Shown here piece by piece: positions 8,024 to 17,510 of a stretch of DNA of 64,000 nucleotides; positions within the stretch are counted from its first letter, which is position 1, and each line of letters opens with the position of its first letter. Under the pieces are notes generated by a model. It was not told the origin of the DNA. It made no database searches and worked only from the letters and a program-made list of their open reading frames with translations. A program made the translations under genes and the position numbers. Origin of the DNA: Candidatus Eiseniibacteriota bacterium (GTDB lineage: Bacteria > Eisenbacteria > RBG-16-71-46 > CAIMUX01); assembly GCA_016712505.1 (NCBI GenBank), contig JADJQY010000013.1, positions 124,001 through 188,000 of the forward strand, in the 5' to 3' direction.

Positions 8024-9281
8024 CCGGCTGAGGCCGGCGCCGACCTCCGAAGAAGTGCCAGAACAGCGCGGCTGAAATCGCGTAGAGCGAGATGGTGATC
8101 AGCATGGGCAGGGTGAAGCCGTGCTCCTGGATCAACCAGCCACCGATCCGGGTCGAGATCATCCAGGAGCAGTTCCAGGCCAGGGATCGCATCGAGTTGA
8201 GCACCGTCTGTTGATGCGGGGCCACCACTTCCATGGCGAAGTTCTGCGAGATGGGGTGGTTCATGTTCATCAGCGCGCCCCGCATCCAGAAAGCGAAGAC
8301 CGCCATGGGCAGACTGTCCGCCACCGCGAGGAGCAGGAAGAACGGGATCGAGAGGAGTTCGGTGAGGACGCAGGCGGCCACGCTGCCGATCCGCCGCGCC
8401 ACCGGGGGGCCGGCCAGGAACCCCACCACGGTCAAGGCAGAACTGACCGCGAAGTACACCCCGATCTGCTCCGGTCCCTGGTGGAAGCGATCCCGGAAGT
8501 AGAGATTGAGGAACGGAATGATCAGCCCCGCCCCCATCCCGACCAGGGCCGCCGGAAGGGTGAGCTTCCAGAGCAACGCCCGATTGTCGGTGAGGAAGTA
8601 GTCGCGTAGGGAGCGTGCCGCCCTCTCCGGCGGCGCGCTCCGGATGCGTAGATAGGGCAGCGCCGAGAAGGCCGACAGGATCATCGCGCCGAGAAGGGCG
8701 TAGCGCAGTCCATCCAGGTTGTTCCCCAGCGAAGCGGTCCAGATCCGGGCGAGGAAGCCGACGCCCAGTGCGCCCACGATGGTCGCCGCGGTCTCGATGG
8801 CGTTGGCAAATCCGAAAAGGTAGATCCGTTCGTCGGTGTTTGCATTGCGCATGAAGAACGGCGGTGCGGCGATGTGGTGCACGGTGAACAGACTCGAGCT
8901 GAGGAGTGCGCCGAGCAGGAGCACCGGCGTGTCGGGGAAGAGCAACATCAACGTGAACACCACCCCGAAACCGATCGAAGCGGCGCTGAACACGCGCTGT
9001 GCGGGAAACCGGTCGATCCAGATCGCGGCAGGGATGGCGCAGAGAACCGTGCCGAGCGAACCGGTGGAAAGGATGATGCCGATCATCTCCTCGCCCAGGC
9101 CGTTCTCCCGGTAGAAGAGGTTCATGTGCACCCAGGTCGCGCCCTGCCCGATGCCCAGGAGGAGCGTACCCCAGAGATAGAATCTCGCGTTGGCGCCGAA
9201 AGCCCCCAGACGGGCGAAATAGGCGAGGAGACGCGCGGCGCCGCTCGCGCGCGTCGGCGCAAGCGGCTCGAGTTGGGGCAT
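8004..9281 (-). CDS. MFS transporter
   Basis: A 425-residue protein with about 12 hydrophobic segments. The signature loop between helices 2 and 3 appears as IDRFPAQR, and a long charged cytoplasmic loop (RIRSAPPERAARSLRDYFL) separates the two halves. This is a major facilitator permease of the inner membrane. The substrate is not evident; export of the cassette product is a guess from position. GGAAGGA lies seven bases before the ATG. The gene is convergent with, and overlaps, the TPR-CHAT gene. Confidence 0.85.
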   Translation of the reverse strand: MPQLEPLAPTRASGAARLLAYFARLGAFGANARFYLWGTLLLGIGQGATWVHMNLFYRENGLGEEMIGIILSTGSLGTVLCAIPAAIWIDRFPAQRVFSAASIGFGVVFTLMLLFPDTPVLLLGALLSSSLFTVHHIAAPPFFMRNANTDERIYLFGFANAIETAATIVGALGVGFLARIWTASLGNNLDGLRYALLGAMILSAFSALPYLRIRSAPPERAARSLRDYFLTDNRALLWKLTLPAALVGMGAGLIIPFLNLYFRDRFHQGPEQIGVYFAVSSALTVVGFLAGPPVARRIGSVAACVLTELLSIPFFLLLAVADSLPMAVFAFWMRGALMNMNHPISQNFAMEVVAPHQQTVLNSMRSLAWNCSWMISTRIGGWLIQEHGFTLPMLITISLYAISAALFWHFFGGRRRPQPVSDPTR

Positions 9282-9343
9282 GGGCGGTTCCTTCCGGCTC
9301 GCGACTTCGAGGCCGGAACTCTACGGACGGGGTCGCGCGCGCG

Positions 9344-9880
9344 TCAAGCCGCGCGCCGAACCTGCGAGGCGTCCTCCTCTGCCGGGGCCAAAGAGAGGAG
9401 CGCCGGGCCACCCTCGTCCTCGGGCAGATCGATCCACTCTGCGAGCAGGACTTCGTCCGGATCGAAGATTCGCGACAGCTCCGCGGCGGTCGCCTCGTCG
9501 AGCGCGAACTCGAGAGCGGGGCCATCCACATCCAGGGCCAGGGCCCAGGCACCGCCCGGCTGTCCGGCGAGGAGGAAGGGGCCGACGCTCCGCTCGATCG
9601 GCAGGAGTCCGCCGCGCCGGGCCACGGTCAGGGTCAGGCTGTGGAGTCCGCGCACCGCCAGGAGCAGTCCGAGCAGCCCGCAGAACATCGCGCAGCCCGC
9701 GGCCAGGCTCTTCAGTGGCAGCCCGGCCTCCTTTCCGCGCAACTCGTTCAGGAAGGGCAGGCGATCGAGCCAGACCAGGGAGCCGACCGCCGCAAACAGG
9801 GTGACGATGGCGAAGCCGGCCATCGCTTCGGCCAGCGCGCCTCCGGCGCTCGGCGTCGGAAAGCGGTAGAAACGATCCAT
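9344..9880 (-). CDS. Small membrane protein of unknown function
   Basis: A 178-residue protein with two transmembrane segments (about 18-40 and 58-80, the latter CAMFCGLLGLLLAVRGLHSL). A soluble acidic C-terminal domain ends in EDEGGPALLSLAPAEEDASQV. A longer reading frame begins at 9910, but GGAGG sits five bases before the ATG at 9880, which decides the start. It lies 44 bp after the CHASE4 kinase gene on the same strand and may be co-transcribed with the kinase cluster. I do not recognise a family. Confidence 0.6.
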   Translation of the reverse strand: MDRFYRFPTPSAGGALAEAMAGFAIVTLFAAVGSLVWLDRLPFLNELRGKEAGLPLKSLAAGCAMFCGLLGLLLAVRGLHSLTLTVARRGGLLPIERSVGPFLLAGQPGGAWALALDVDGPALEFALDEATAAELSRIFDPDEVLLAEWIDLPEDEGGPALLSLAPAEEDASQVRRAA

Positions 9881-9924
9881 CTTCCCTCCTCGCTCTTCAT
9901 TCCTGGACATTGCCTGCCGCCTCT

Positions 9925-11712
9925 CTAGGCTGCGGCACGATCCGAGTCGTGCGGCCGGAGCGGCAGCACGACCTCGAAGCAGCTTCCCTCATCCACCGTG
10001 CTTTCCACCCGGATGGCGCCATCGAGTCGCTGCACCAGCTCGCGACAGATCGCCAGTCCGAGCCCGGTGCCGCCATAGCGCTGCGCCGTGGTCCGGTCGG
10101 CCTGGGTGAACGGCTCGAAGACCGACTCCAACCGTCCGGTCGGGATCCCGACGCCGGTATCGCGCACCCGGAGGACGACGGCGTCGAGAACGCCCCTCTT
10201 CGTCTCCATGGTTGCCCGGATCGCGGCAATGCTGATCTCCCCCCGGGCGGTGAATTTGGCCGCGTTCCCCACCAGGTTGGTCAGGATCTGCCGCAGCCAG
10301 GTCGGTTCGCTCACCAGGGCGGAGGGGAGAGCCTCATCGATTCGAATGTGGAGCTGGATGTCCCGGGACTCGAGCTGAACCCGCACCGGAGCGGCCACCT
10401 CCTCGATCAAGAGGCGCAGGTCGAAGCTCTCGATGCTGGCCTCTACCCGGCCGGACTCGATCTTGGACAGATCCAGGATGTCGTTGATCAGCTCGAGCAG
10501 GCGCTCCGCCGAGCGGTGTGCCACCTGCAGGTGCTCCCGATGTTCCGGCTCCAGCTTTGCCGTGTCTCGCACTAGCTCGAGGAGTGCGAGGATTCCGTTC
10601 ATCGGAGTGCGGATCTCGTGGCTCATGCTGGCCAGAAAGTGGCTCTTCGACTCGCTCGATCGGTCGGCGAGCGCCTTCTCTTGGCGGAGTTCGAGTTCGA
10701 TGCGACGTCTCGCTTCGAGCTCCCGCTCCAGCTCGCGTCGCTCGGCGTAGCCACGGATGATCCGGGCCAGGTCGCCGAACTCGTGCTCCTGCTGCTCGAG
10801 GTCTTCCAGGCCGGCGCTGTCCGCGGTGCGCAGGCCGCGGGCCAGTGCGCCGAGTGGCTCGGTGATCCAGACCCGGATGACCGCGGCGAGCACGAGCAAC
10901 ACTCCGCCGATCAGAGCCACGTGCAACAGCAGCGCCCGATCGGAGGCATCTCGGGCGGCGACGAGCTCCGGTGCGGCGGTCCGCGCCGAGAGCCAGGCGA
11001 CCGGGGCACCATTCCGCCCGGGGAGAGGGATCGACACCGTGATCTCGCCGAATCGTGGGGAGCCCGCTCCCGCGGAGTCGGTCACCGTCACCTGCGCATC
11101 CGACAGTTGGCCGACCTCCCGCAAGGCCGCCGCCGTGAGATAGCGCCCGACGACGAAGTAGCCGTGTGGCTCGGTCCGATGGTCCGGATCGCCGTCCTGG
11201 TGGATCGTCGCGGCGGCGATCAGCATCGGCCCGCGGCCGGTCCGAAGGAAGTAATGCGGCGTGCGATCACCGTTCAGGCTCTCGGCGATCTCCCCTGGGG
11301 ACACGACCGCGGACGGCGCACGGGACGGACCGGTCACGTCGTGAGCGAAGACCACCGTGCCGTCGGTGCGGTGCACCCAGATCGCATCCGCGTGGTAGGT
11401 CTCGATCGGCGGGAGAAGATTGATTTGAGCCCAGTCGGGCGAGGGGGCGTCGACGAATTCAACGAACTCCGTCCAGTAGGTGTAGTCCGCGGCAAAGGTC
11501 TGAAGCGGTCGGGAGGCCAGCTCGACGCTCTGATCCAACCTCCGGGCGGCGGCCGCGGTCCGTTGGTCCAGCAATGAGTCGAGCGCGCTCCGCTCGGAAA
11601 CGAACTGCAGGCAGAGGGCCGAAAACACGACGAGAAACGCCACGCAGAGCGTGAGGTGCAGACGGGAGCGGATCGATCGCGGTCTCCGGGTCACGGGGTA
11701 CTCAAGCGGCAT
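9925..11712 (-). CDS. Membrane histidine kinase with periplasmic CHASE4-like sensor
   Basis: A 595-residue protein. TM helix at about 17-38, a periplasmic domain (40-258) resembling CHASE4 (the DYTYWTEFVEFV and DGTVVFAHDV segments), second TM at 260-283, then HAMP and coiled coil. The dimerisation domain carries the phospho-accepting His365 in SMSHEIRTP. The ATPase domain has an N box (NLVGNAAKFT), DTGVGIP and GTGLGLAI. There is no receiver domain, so it must phosphorylate a partner, possibly a receiver domain of the hybrid kinases upstream. The chosen ATG overlaps the end of the preceding kinase gene by 11 bp; a start at 11817 would overlap by over 100 bp. Confidence 0.85.
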   Translation of the reverse strand: MPLEYPVTRRPRSIRSRLHLTLCVAFLVVFSALCLQFVSERSALDSLLDQRTAAAARRLDQSVELASRPLQTFAADYTYWTEFVEFVDAPSPDWAQINLLPPIETYHADAIWVHRTDGTVVFAHDVTGPSRAPSAVVSPGEIAESLNGDRTPHYFLRTGRGPMLIAAATIHQDGDPDHRTEPHGYFVVGRYLTAAALREVGQLSDAQVTVTDSAGAGSPRFGEITVSIPLPGRNGAPVAWLSARTAAPELVAARDASDRALLLHVALIGGVLLVLAAVIRVWITEPLGALARGLRTADSAGLEDLEQQEHEFGDLARIIRGYAERRELERELEARRRIELELRQEKALADRSSESKSHFLASMSHEIRTPMNGILALLELVRDTAKLEPEHREHLQVAHRSAERLLELINDILDLSKIESGRVEASIESFDLRLLIEEVAAPVRVQLESRDIQLHIRIDEALPSALVSEPTWLRQILTNLVGNAAKFTARGEISIAAIRATMETKRGVLDAVVLRVRDTGVGIPTGRLESVFEPFTQADRTTAQRYGGTGLGLAICRELVQRLDGAIRVESTVDEGSCFEVVLPLRPHDSDRAAA

Positions 11713-13936
11713 CGGCCTGCGGTTGATCGTCGACCTGGTCCGTGGGGTTCCCGTGGCCGTCGGCGCCTTCCGCCATTTCGCGCCCCGGCTCCGGTCCGGC
11801 CACGAGCAGAGCGTCAATGGTGGCGTAGAGCAGGCTCGGTTTGATCGGCTTGGTCACGTATTCATCCATGCCGGACAGGAGACACCGCTCCCGATCTCCC
11901 TTCATGGCATGCGCGGTTAGGGCGACGATGGGAGTGTGTCGACCGGTCTCGGCCTCCGCCTTCCGGATGTTCGAGGTGGCCTCGAACCCGTCCATCACCG
12001 GCATCTGCAGGTCCATCAGAATCAGATCGAACCGCTCGCGGGCGTGCGCGGCGACCGCCAGCTGGCCGTTCTCCACCACGGTCACGCGATAGCCGTTCCG
12101 CTCCAGCAGCCGAACGGCGAGCTTCTGGTTGACCGCATTGTCCTCGGCCAGGAGGATGTGCGCTCGATCCAGTTCGCGCTCCGAGCCGACTTCCGGAACC
12201 GAGTTCAGAACGTTGAGCCGAGCGTTCCGGACCGCCGCTCTCGCCGCACGTTGCCGAAGTCCAGCGGTCAATGCCCGAACCAGATCGTGGCGGAGGAGCG
12301 GTTTCGTGGCCTGGGCGAACGCGCCGAGCTCGCTGCAGCGCCGGGCTTCCCCGCGCAGCGCCGGCGAGGTGAGCATGATCAGCTCGACCCCTTCGAGCTC
12401 CGGAATCGAGCGGATGCGGCGCCCCACGGCGAATCCGTCCGACGTGCCGAGAGCCGTGTCGATCGCCACGTAGTGGAACGGTGTCCCAGCCTCCTGCGCC
12501 TGCTTGAGAGCCCGCACTGCTGCCTCGCCGCTGTCTGCGGGATGGACCGTGAGTCCGAGTGAGACAAAGATCTTTCCGATCAGACGACGGGCGGCGGGAT
12601 TGTCGTCGAGCAGGAGGAGCGCCTTTCCCGCCAGTTCCGGGAGCTGGGCCAGTTCGGCGTCCTCGGAGTTCGCTTTCGGCAAGGGGATCGAAACGTGAAA
12701 GGCGCTTCCGTGTCCCTTCTCGCTCTCGGCCCAGATCCTTCCCGACATCAGGTGCGTCAGTTCGGCGCAGATCGCCAGTCCGAGGCCATTGCCGCCGTAG
12801 GTGCGAGAGTTCGATCCATCCACCTGCACGAACGCAGCGAAGATCCGTCCCATCTGCTCGGGCGCGATCCCGATTCCGGTGTCGAGGACGGAGAGGACGA
12901 TCCAGTCGAGATCGTCGTGGTCTGCGTCCGTCGCGATGCGAAGCAGGATCTCGCCGGACTCGGTGAACTTCACCGCATTGCCCAGGAGGTGGGTGAGGAT
13001 CTGCTGAAAGCGCTCTCCGTCCCCGTCCCGCAGATCGGCGATGCTGGGATCGAGGTCGACCAGGATCTCGACTCCGCGCTGCGCGGCAACGGAGGCGAAG
13101 GCTCGCGTGGCCGACTCGATCGCCTCCGAGAGGCGGAACGGGGCCACCTCGAGCTGCATCCGACCGGACTCCAGCGCCGAGTAGTCGAGCAGGTTGTTGA
13201 GGGTCAGGAGCAGCGCGTCGCCGGAAGCGCGGATGGTGCGAACGAACTCGCGTTGCTCCGGGGTCAGCGGCGTCGCCAGGGCCAGTTCCGCCATTCCCAG
13301 GATGCCGTTGAGCGGCGTGCGCACCTCATGGCTCATGTTGGCCAGGAACTCCGCCTTCAGGCGGGCGTTCTCCAGCGCCGCGGCCGTGGCCCGGGTGATC
13401 GCCGCCTCGGCGTTGCGCCGCTCGGTGATGTCGATGGTGATCCCCTCGATCCGCTCCGGGCGGCCGTCCTCTCCGAACGCCATGCGACACCGATCCTGGA
13501 CCCAACGGGTGACGCCGTCCCGGCGCAGGATGCGATACTCGATCGCGGAAGTGCCGATGAGGTCGAGTTCCGCCCAACGCTCCGCGACCAGCGGCCGGTC
13601 ATCGGGATGGACCAGATCGAGGCGCAACCTCGGGTGCTGCTCGAAGTCCTCCACCGACCACCCGTAGACCGACTGTACCGCGCGGTTCATGTAGATCGGC
13701 TTCCAGTCGGCGGCGGCGATCGACCAGATCACATCGTCGATCGAATCCAGGATCGCGTCGCGCAGCTGGCAGTGCAGGTCGATGTTCCGCCCCGCGGCCT
13801 CCAACTGCCGCACGCGTTGCTCGCTTGCGCGTAGCTCCTCCTCTCGTCTGCGCGCCTGGACGCGCGCGCGCAGGTGCGCGCTGGCCAGGCCCGCCAGGGC
13901 GAGGAGAAGTGCGGTGTAGCCTAGTGTGTTCAGCAC
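11702..13936 (-). CDS. Hybrid histidine kinase: TM-PAS-HisKA-HATPase-REC-REC
   Basis: About 744 residues. One N-terminal TM helix, a PAS/PAC domain (about 55-175, ending GITIDITERR), HisKA with His203 (NMSHEVRTPLNG) and HATPase_c (LLGNAVKFT, DTGIGIA, GNGLGLAI). Two receiver domains follow. The second is canonical (AEDNAVNQ, Asp642 in LILMDLQMPVMDG, KPI). The first is divergent: IDTALGTSDG replaces the usual MD.QMP.MDG, although Asp493 and KP remain. The GTG at 13936 has AAGAGG seven bases upstream; TTG at 13963 is the alternative. A 14-bp palindrome (13983-13996) lies in the 120-bp gap before it. It is second-to-last in a four-kinase run. Confidence 0.85.
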   Translation of the reverse strand: MLNTLGYTALLLALAGLASAHLRARVQARRREEELRASEQRVRQLEAAGRNIDLHCQLRDAILDSIDDVIWSIAAADWKPIYMNRAVQSVYGWSVEDFEQHPRLRLDLVHPDDRPLVAERWAELDLIGTSAIEYRILRRDGVTRWVQDRCRMAFGEDGRPERIEGITIDITERRNAEAAITRATAAALENARLKAEFLANMSHEVRTPLNGILGMAELALATPLTPEQREFVRTIRASGDALLLTLNNLLDYSALESGRMQLEVAPFRLSEAIESATRAFASVAAQRGVEILVDLDPSIADLRDGDGERFQQILTHLLGNAVKFTESGEILLRIATDADHDDLDWIVLSVLDTGIGIAPEQMGRIFAAFVQVDGSNSRTYGGNGLGLAICAELTHLMSGRIWAESEKGHGSAFHVSIPLPKANSEDAELAQLPELAGKALLLLDDNPAARRLIGKIFVSLGLTVHPADSGEAAVRALKQAQEAGTPFHYVAIDTALGTSDGFAVGRRIRSIPELEGVELIMLTSPALRGEARRCSELGAFAQATKPLLRHDLVRALTAGLRQRAARAAVRNARLNVLNSVPEVGSERELDRAHILLAEDNAVNQKLAVRLLERNGYRVTVVENGQLAVAAHARERFDLILMDLQMPVMDGFEATSNIRKAEAETGRHTPIVALTAHAMKGDRERCLLSGMDEYVTKPIKPSLLYATIDALLVAGPEPGREMAEGADGHGNPTDQVDDQPQADAA

Positions 13937-14056
13937 GATTCGGCCTCTTCGAACGGAAGGCAACTCCGCTCACGCGAAGAACATCGCGCGCGCGATCCCT
14001 CTCTCCAGTTTCGGCCGAGGGGAGGCTGGACTTGACTTCGAGTGCCGGTCGGGGAA

Positions 14057-15664
14057 TCAGGCAGCGCGGCGCGTGGCCAGAAGTTCCGCGATTCCGGCGC
14101 GCAGCTCCGGGGCCCGGATCGGCTTGGGAACATGTCCGTCCATCCCCGCCGCCTCGCACTGCTCCCGGTCTTCCTTGCTGTCCATCCCGGTCAGGGCCAG
14201 GATCGGGATCCGGGAGCGGGCGGAGGGGAGTGCGCGAATCTCCGCAGCCGCCTGCAGGCCGTCCATGGTCGGCATCTGGACATCCATCAGCACCAGATCG
14301 AAGTCCCGGTCCCGCACCGCCGCCACCGCCTGTGCCCCATCCTCGACCGCCACGCAGTCGTAGCCCCAGGCTTCGATCATCCGCTGCACGAGCAGGCGGC
14401 CTACCCGGCTGTCGTCGGCGAGGAGAATCCGGACGCGCTGCTCCGGCGCGCGGGGCAACTCGTCCGGCGGCGGCGTGGGAAGCTGAGCCAGGTCTTCCGC
14501 CTCTGCCACCGCGAAGGGGAGGACGCAGTGGAAAACATTGCCGCCGCTCGGCGAGCCGTCGACCCAGAGCTTCCCCGACAACCGCTCCACCAGCAGCGCG
14601 GCCAGCATCAGGCCGAGCCCTGCGCCGCCCTTCGTACGGTGCGCTTTGAGCACCAGCGGAGAAAACGCCGTGAAGATCTCCCGTCGCTCGGCGGCCGGAA
14701 TCGGAGTGCCCCGATCCTCCACCTCGAGCCGGATCAACCACTGACTGCGTGCTCCTCCGCGGCCGCGGAGTCGGAGTTCGATCGGGCCGGTCGGGGCGAA
14801 GCGGAGTGAGTTCCGCAGCAACTGCACCATCACCTCAGCCAGCGTCTCGACGTCCCCCAGGACGTATGCCGGCACCTTCGGATCGACGTTCAGGACGACG
14901 CGTTCGCCCGGTAGAGCCGCCCCGGCGCAGGCTCGTTCGACTGCTTGGCGCAGGGTTTCCGCGGGGGAGAAGGGCTCCCGCTCGAGCGGGCGCGCCTCCG
15001 CCTCGAATCGGATCACCTCGACCAGGTCGGCCATCATCCGGACGACCGAGGCGCTCGACTCGACGATCGCTTCCATGCAGTTTCGGTGGGCCGGCGAGAG
15101 ATCATCTTGCAGCATCGATTCGCCCAGGTCGCGGATCGCGCTCAGCGGGTCATGGATCTCCTGCCCCACCTCTCCGAGGAAGAGGGATTTGCGCCGCGCC
15201 GCCTCGAGGGCGGCGTTTCTGGCCAGTGCCAGCTCCTCCGCCTGGAGAGCCAGCGCGCTGTTGGCCGAGGTGAGCTGAACCCGCGCCCACTCCCGCTGCG
15301 CGGTGGTGTCGCGGACACCGACCAGGTAGGTCCCGTCGGCGCAGACGATCCCCCGCGCTTCGTACTCCCGGGTCTGACCGTTGACCGCCAGCTGGTACTC
15401 GAAGGACCCGGGTTGCCCCCCCTGTCGCGCCTCGGTCAGCATCGCGCACAGCCCGGCCGCGGTCTCGGCGGGGAAGAACTCGGCCAATGACCGGCCGAGA
15501 AAGAGCGCCGGATCGAGGGCGAGATCGTTCCCGCCTCCGTCCAGGTAGTCGATCACCACCGTCTGCTCGTCGAGGAGGAACAGGAGTTCCCCCATCGCCT
15601 GCAGCAGCTCGCGGGCCGAGAGGTGCGCGATCGCCCGGCCGCTCGTTCCCCCATCGTGGGTCAC
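14057..15664 (-). CDS. Hybrid sensor kinase homologue lacking the phospho-accepting His (pseudokinase)
   Basis: A 535-residue protein. PAS domain (about 20-125), coiled coil (QAEELALARN, 141-150), degenerate dimerisation helix, HATPase_c (LLRNSLRFA, DRGTPIP, GAGLGLML) and a canonical receiver (LLADDSRVG, LVLMDVQMPTMDG, KPI). In the H box the sequence is FLGEVGQEIHDP: Gln168 stands where related kinases have His. It cannot autophosphorylate there in the usual way. It may bind ATP, act in a heterodimer, or serve as a regulated receiver. The GTG start overlaps the stop of the upstream kinase gene in the four-base form GTGA. The linker and receiver closely resemble the upstream neighbour, so it looks like a diverged duplicate. 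Confidence 0.85.
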   Translation of the reverse strand: MTHDGGTSGRAIAHLSARELLQAMGELLFLLDEQTVVIDYLDGGGNDLALDPALFLGRSLAEFFPAETAAGLCAMLTEARQGGQPGSFEYQLAVNGQTREYEARGIVCADGTYLVGVRDTTAQREWARVQLTSANSALALQAEELALARNAALEAARRKSLFLGEVGQEIHDPLSAIRDLGESMLQDDLSPAHRNCMEAIVESSASVVRMMADLVEVIRFEAEARPLEREPFSPAETLRQAVERACAGAALPGERVVLNVDPKVPAYVLGDVETLAEVMVQLLRNSLRFAPTGPIELRLRGRGGARSQWLIRLEVEDRGTPIPAAERREIFTAFSPLVLKAHRTKGGAGLGLMLAALLVERLSGKLWVDGSPSGGNVFHCVLPFAVAEAEDLAQLPTPPPDELPRAPEQRVRILLADDSRVGRLLVQRMIEAWGYDCVAVEDGAQAVAAVRDRDFDLVLMDVQMPTMDGLQAAAEIRALPSARSRIPILALTGMDSKEDREQCEAAGMDGHVPKPIRAPELRAGIAELLATRRAA

Positions 15665-17361
15665 GCCGCCCGTCGCTCCGCGATCAGACCATCGAGTGCG
15701 GTCTTGAGCTCCTTGGGTGCGATCGGCTTCGAGAGGTAGCCGTTCATCCCGGCCTCCAGGCACTTGCGCCGGTCCTCTTCCATGGCGAACGCGGTCAGGG
15801 CGAGGATCCGCACCTGCCCGGCCGGTCCGGGCAGCTTGCGGATGGCACGGGTGGCGGTCCACCCGTCCATCTCCGGCATCTGGACGTCCATCAGGATCAG
15901 ATCCCACTCGTTGCGTCGCGCCGCCTCGATCGCGTCGACCCCTGAGGCGACGACCGAGCAGTCATGTCCCCACTTCTCCAGCAGCCGCGTGACCAGGAGC
16001 TGGCCCACCCGGCTGTCTTCGGCCAGGAGCACCCGCAACGTGTCGCCGCTCGATCCCGCGATGACGCCCGAGTGGGCCGCTCGACGGGAGCTGTGGTACT
16101 CCGTCACCTGCTCTTCGCTCGGGGCAGTGAAGGGGAGCACGATGTGGAAGGAGCTTCCCTGACTCGGTTGGCTCTCGACCCAGATCTTCCCCATCATGCG
16201 CGCGATCAGTTGCCAGGTGAGGGAGAGGCCGAGCCCGGATCCCTGGAAACGTCGTTCGGTCTCCAGATGCTCCGGTCGCCAGGCCTCGAACAGGGTCCGT
16301 TGCTTCTCTTCCGAGATGCCGACTCCGGTGTCCTTGACCTCGAACTGGATCAGCGACCGCTGGGCCGTGGTCCCCTTGGAACGCACGGCGAAGCGGATCT
16401 CGCCCTGCTCGGTGTACTTGATCGCATTGCTGAGCAGATTGGTCAGGACCTGGCGCAGCCGCGGTTCGTCCCCGATCACGATCGCCGGCACCCGCCAGTC
16501 CACCTCGGTCGTCAGGTGCAGCCCCTTCCGCTCCGCCTCCGGCCCGAAGAGGAGCACGAGCGAGTTCGCCACCTCACGGGGAGAGAACGGCTCCGCTCGC
16601 ATCGCGATCTGCCCCTCCTCGATCTTCGAGAGCTCGAGCAGGTCGTTCAGCTCGGTGACCAGATGTCGGGCCGATTCGTGCATCGCCTCGACGTACTGCC
16701 GCTGATCGTCGGTCAGGGTGGTGTCGAGCAGCAGGGTGGTCATGCCCAGGATGCCGTTCATCGAGTTGCGCATCTCGTGGCTCATGTTGGCCAGGAAGAT
16801 CGATTTGGTCTGGGTCGCCTTCTGCGCCACATTGCGGGCCAGGGCCAGCTCCTCCGCCTGGATGATCAGCTCGCTCGCCGCCGTCTCCGCGCGCTGCTTC
16901 GCCTCCTCCAGGTCCTGGAAGTAGCGGTCATTCTCCTCCTGCAGCCGGCGGCGGTCGCTCACATCGACGCAACTCCCCACCACCCCGGCGAGGTCACCGG
17001 CCGGACTGTAGAGCGGCACACCCTGGGCGTGCATCCAGCGGTGCTCGCCGTCGGCACAGAGGATCCTGAACTCGACATCGAGCGCCTCCCGCCGCTGGAC
17101 CGCCTGGCCGAATGCCTCGTCGGTGGCTTCGCGCTCCTCCTCGTGGACTCCGGAGAGCCAACCCCGGCCAAGCTCCCCCGCGAGCGGGCGGCCGGTCAGC
17201 CGAAGCCAGGCGGCGTTGAAGAAGGAGATCCCGCCGTCACGCCCCACGACGAGAAGCGGAGTGGGAATCGCGTCGGCGATGGCCAGGATGTCGGCCCAGT
17301 TACGGACCGCGGCGGTCTGGTTGGCATTCGCCGGATCGTGGATGTTCTCAGGCTCAGGCAT
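15661..17361 (-). CDS. Hybrid histidine kinase: PAS-HisKA-HATPase-REC
   Basis: A soluble 566-residue protein. PAS/PAC (about 22-138, ending CVDVSDRRR), coiled coil with QAEELALARN, HisKA with His195 (ANMSHEMRNSMNG), HATPase_c (LLSNAIKYT, KDTGVGIS, GSGLGLSL) and a C-terminal receiver with Asp492 (LILMDVQMPEMDG) and KPIAP. It is the first gene of the minus-strand kinase run, with GGGGGA six bases before the ATG. No DNA-binding or other output domain is present in this gene or the next three, so the output must be encoded elsewhere. Confidence 0.9.
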   Translation of the reverse strand: MPEPENIHDPANANQTAAVRNWADILAIADAIPTPLLVVGRDGGISFFNAAWLRLTGRPLAGELGRGWLSGVHEEEREATDEAFGQAVQRREALDVEFRILCADGEHRWMHAQGVPLYSPAGDLAGVVGSCVDVSDRRRLQEENDRYFQDLEEAKQRAETAASELIIQAEELALARNVAQKATQTKSIFLANMSHEMRNSMNGILGMTTLLLDTTLTDDQRQYVEAMHESARHLVTELNDLLELSKIEEGQIAMRAEPFSPREVANSLVLLFGPEAERKGLHLTTEVDWRVPAIVIGDEPRLRQVLTNLLSNAIKYTEQGEIRFAVRSKGTTAQRSLIQFEVKDTGVGISEEKQRTLFEAWRPEHLETERRFQGSGLGLSLTWQLIARMMGKIWVESQPSQGSSFHIVLPFTAPSEEQVTEYHSSRRAAHSGVIAGSSGDTLRVLLAEDSRVGQLLVTRLLEKWGHDCSVVASGVDAIEAARRNEWDLILMDVQMPEMDGWTATRAIRKLPGPAGQVRILALTAFAMEEDRRKCLEAGMNGYLSKPIAPKELKTALDGLIAERRAA

Positions 17362-17453
17362 CTTCGTCCCCCAGAGGTACCGGACGTGTCCTGATCCTGA
17401 TATCGAGCGTTGGGGGGGAGACCGTTAGCGCTGCGTGGGCACGAGATGCCAAG

Positions 17454-17484
17454 AGGGCCGGCTGCGGATTCCGCGGCCGGCCCT
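17454..17484 (-). terminator. Hairpin terminator downstream of the subtilase gene
   Basis: A 14-bp stem (17454-17467 with 17471-17484) has one G-U pair and a 3-base ATT loop. It lies 27 bases after the subtilase stop and is followed on the minus strand by TCTTGG. Confidence 0.65.
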
Positions 17485-17510
17485 TCGCAAAGGAACACCC
17501 GATCCGGGGT

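Noticed and set aside
9459..9475. ATCGAAGATTCGCGA, similar to the IS/MITE ends
   Set aside because: Only a short core matches, there is no partner repeat, and it lies in coding sequence.
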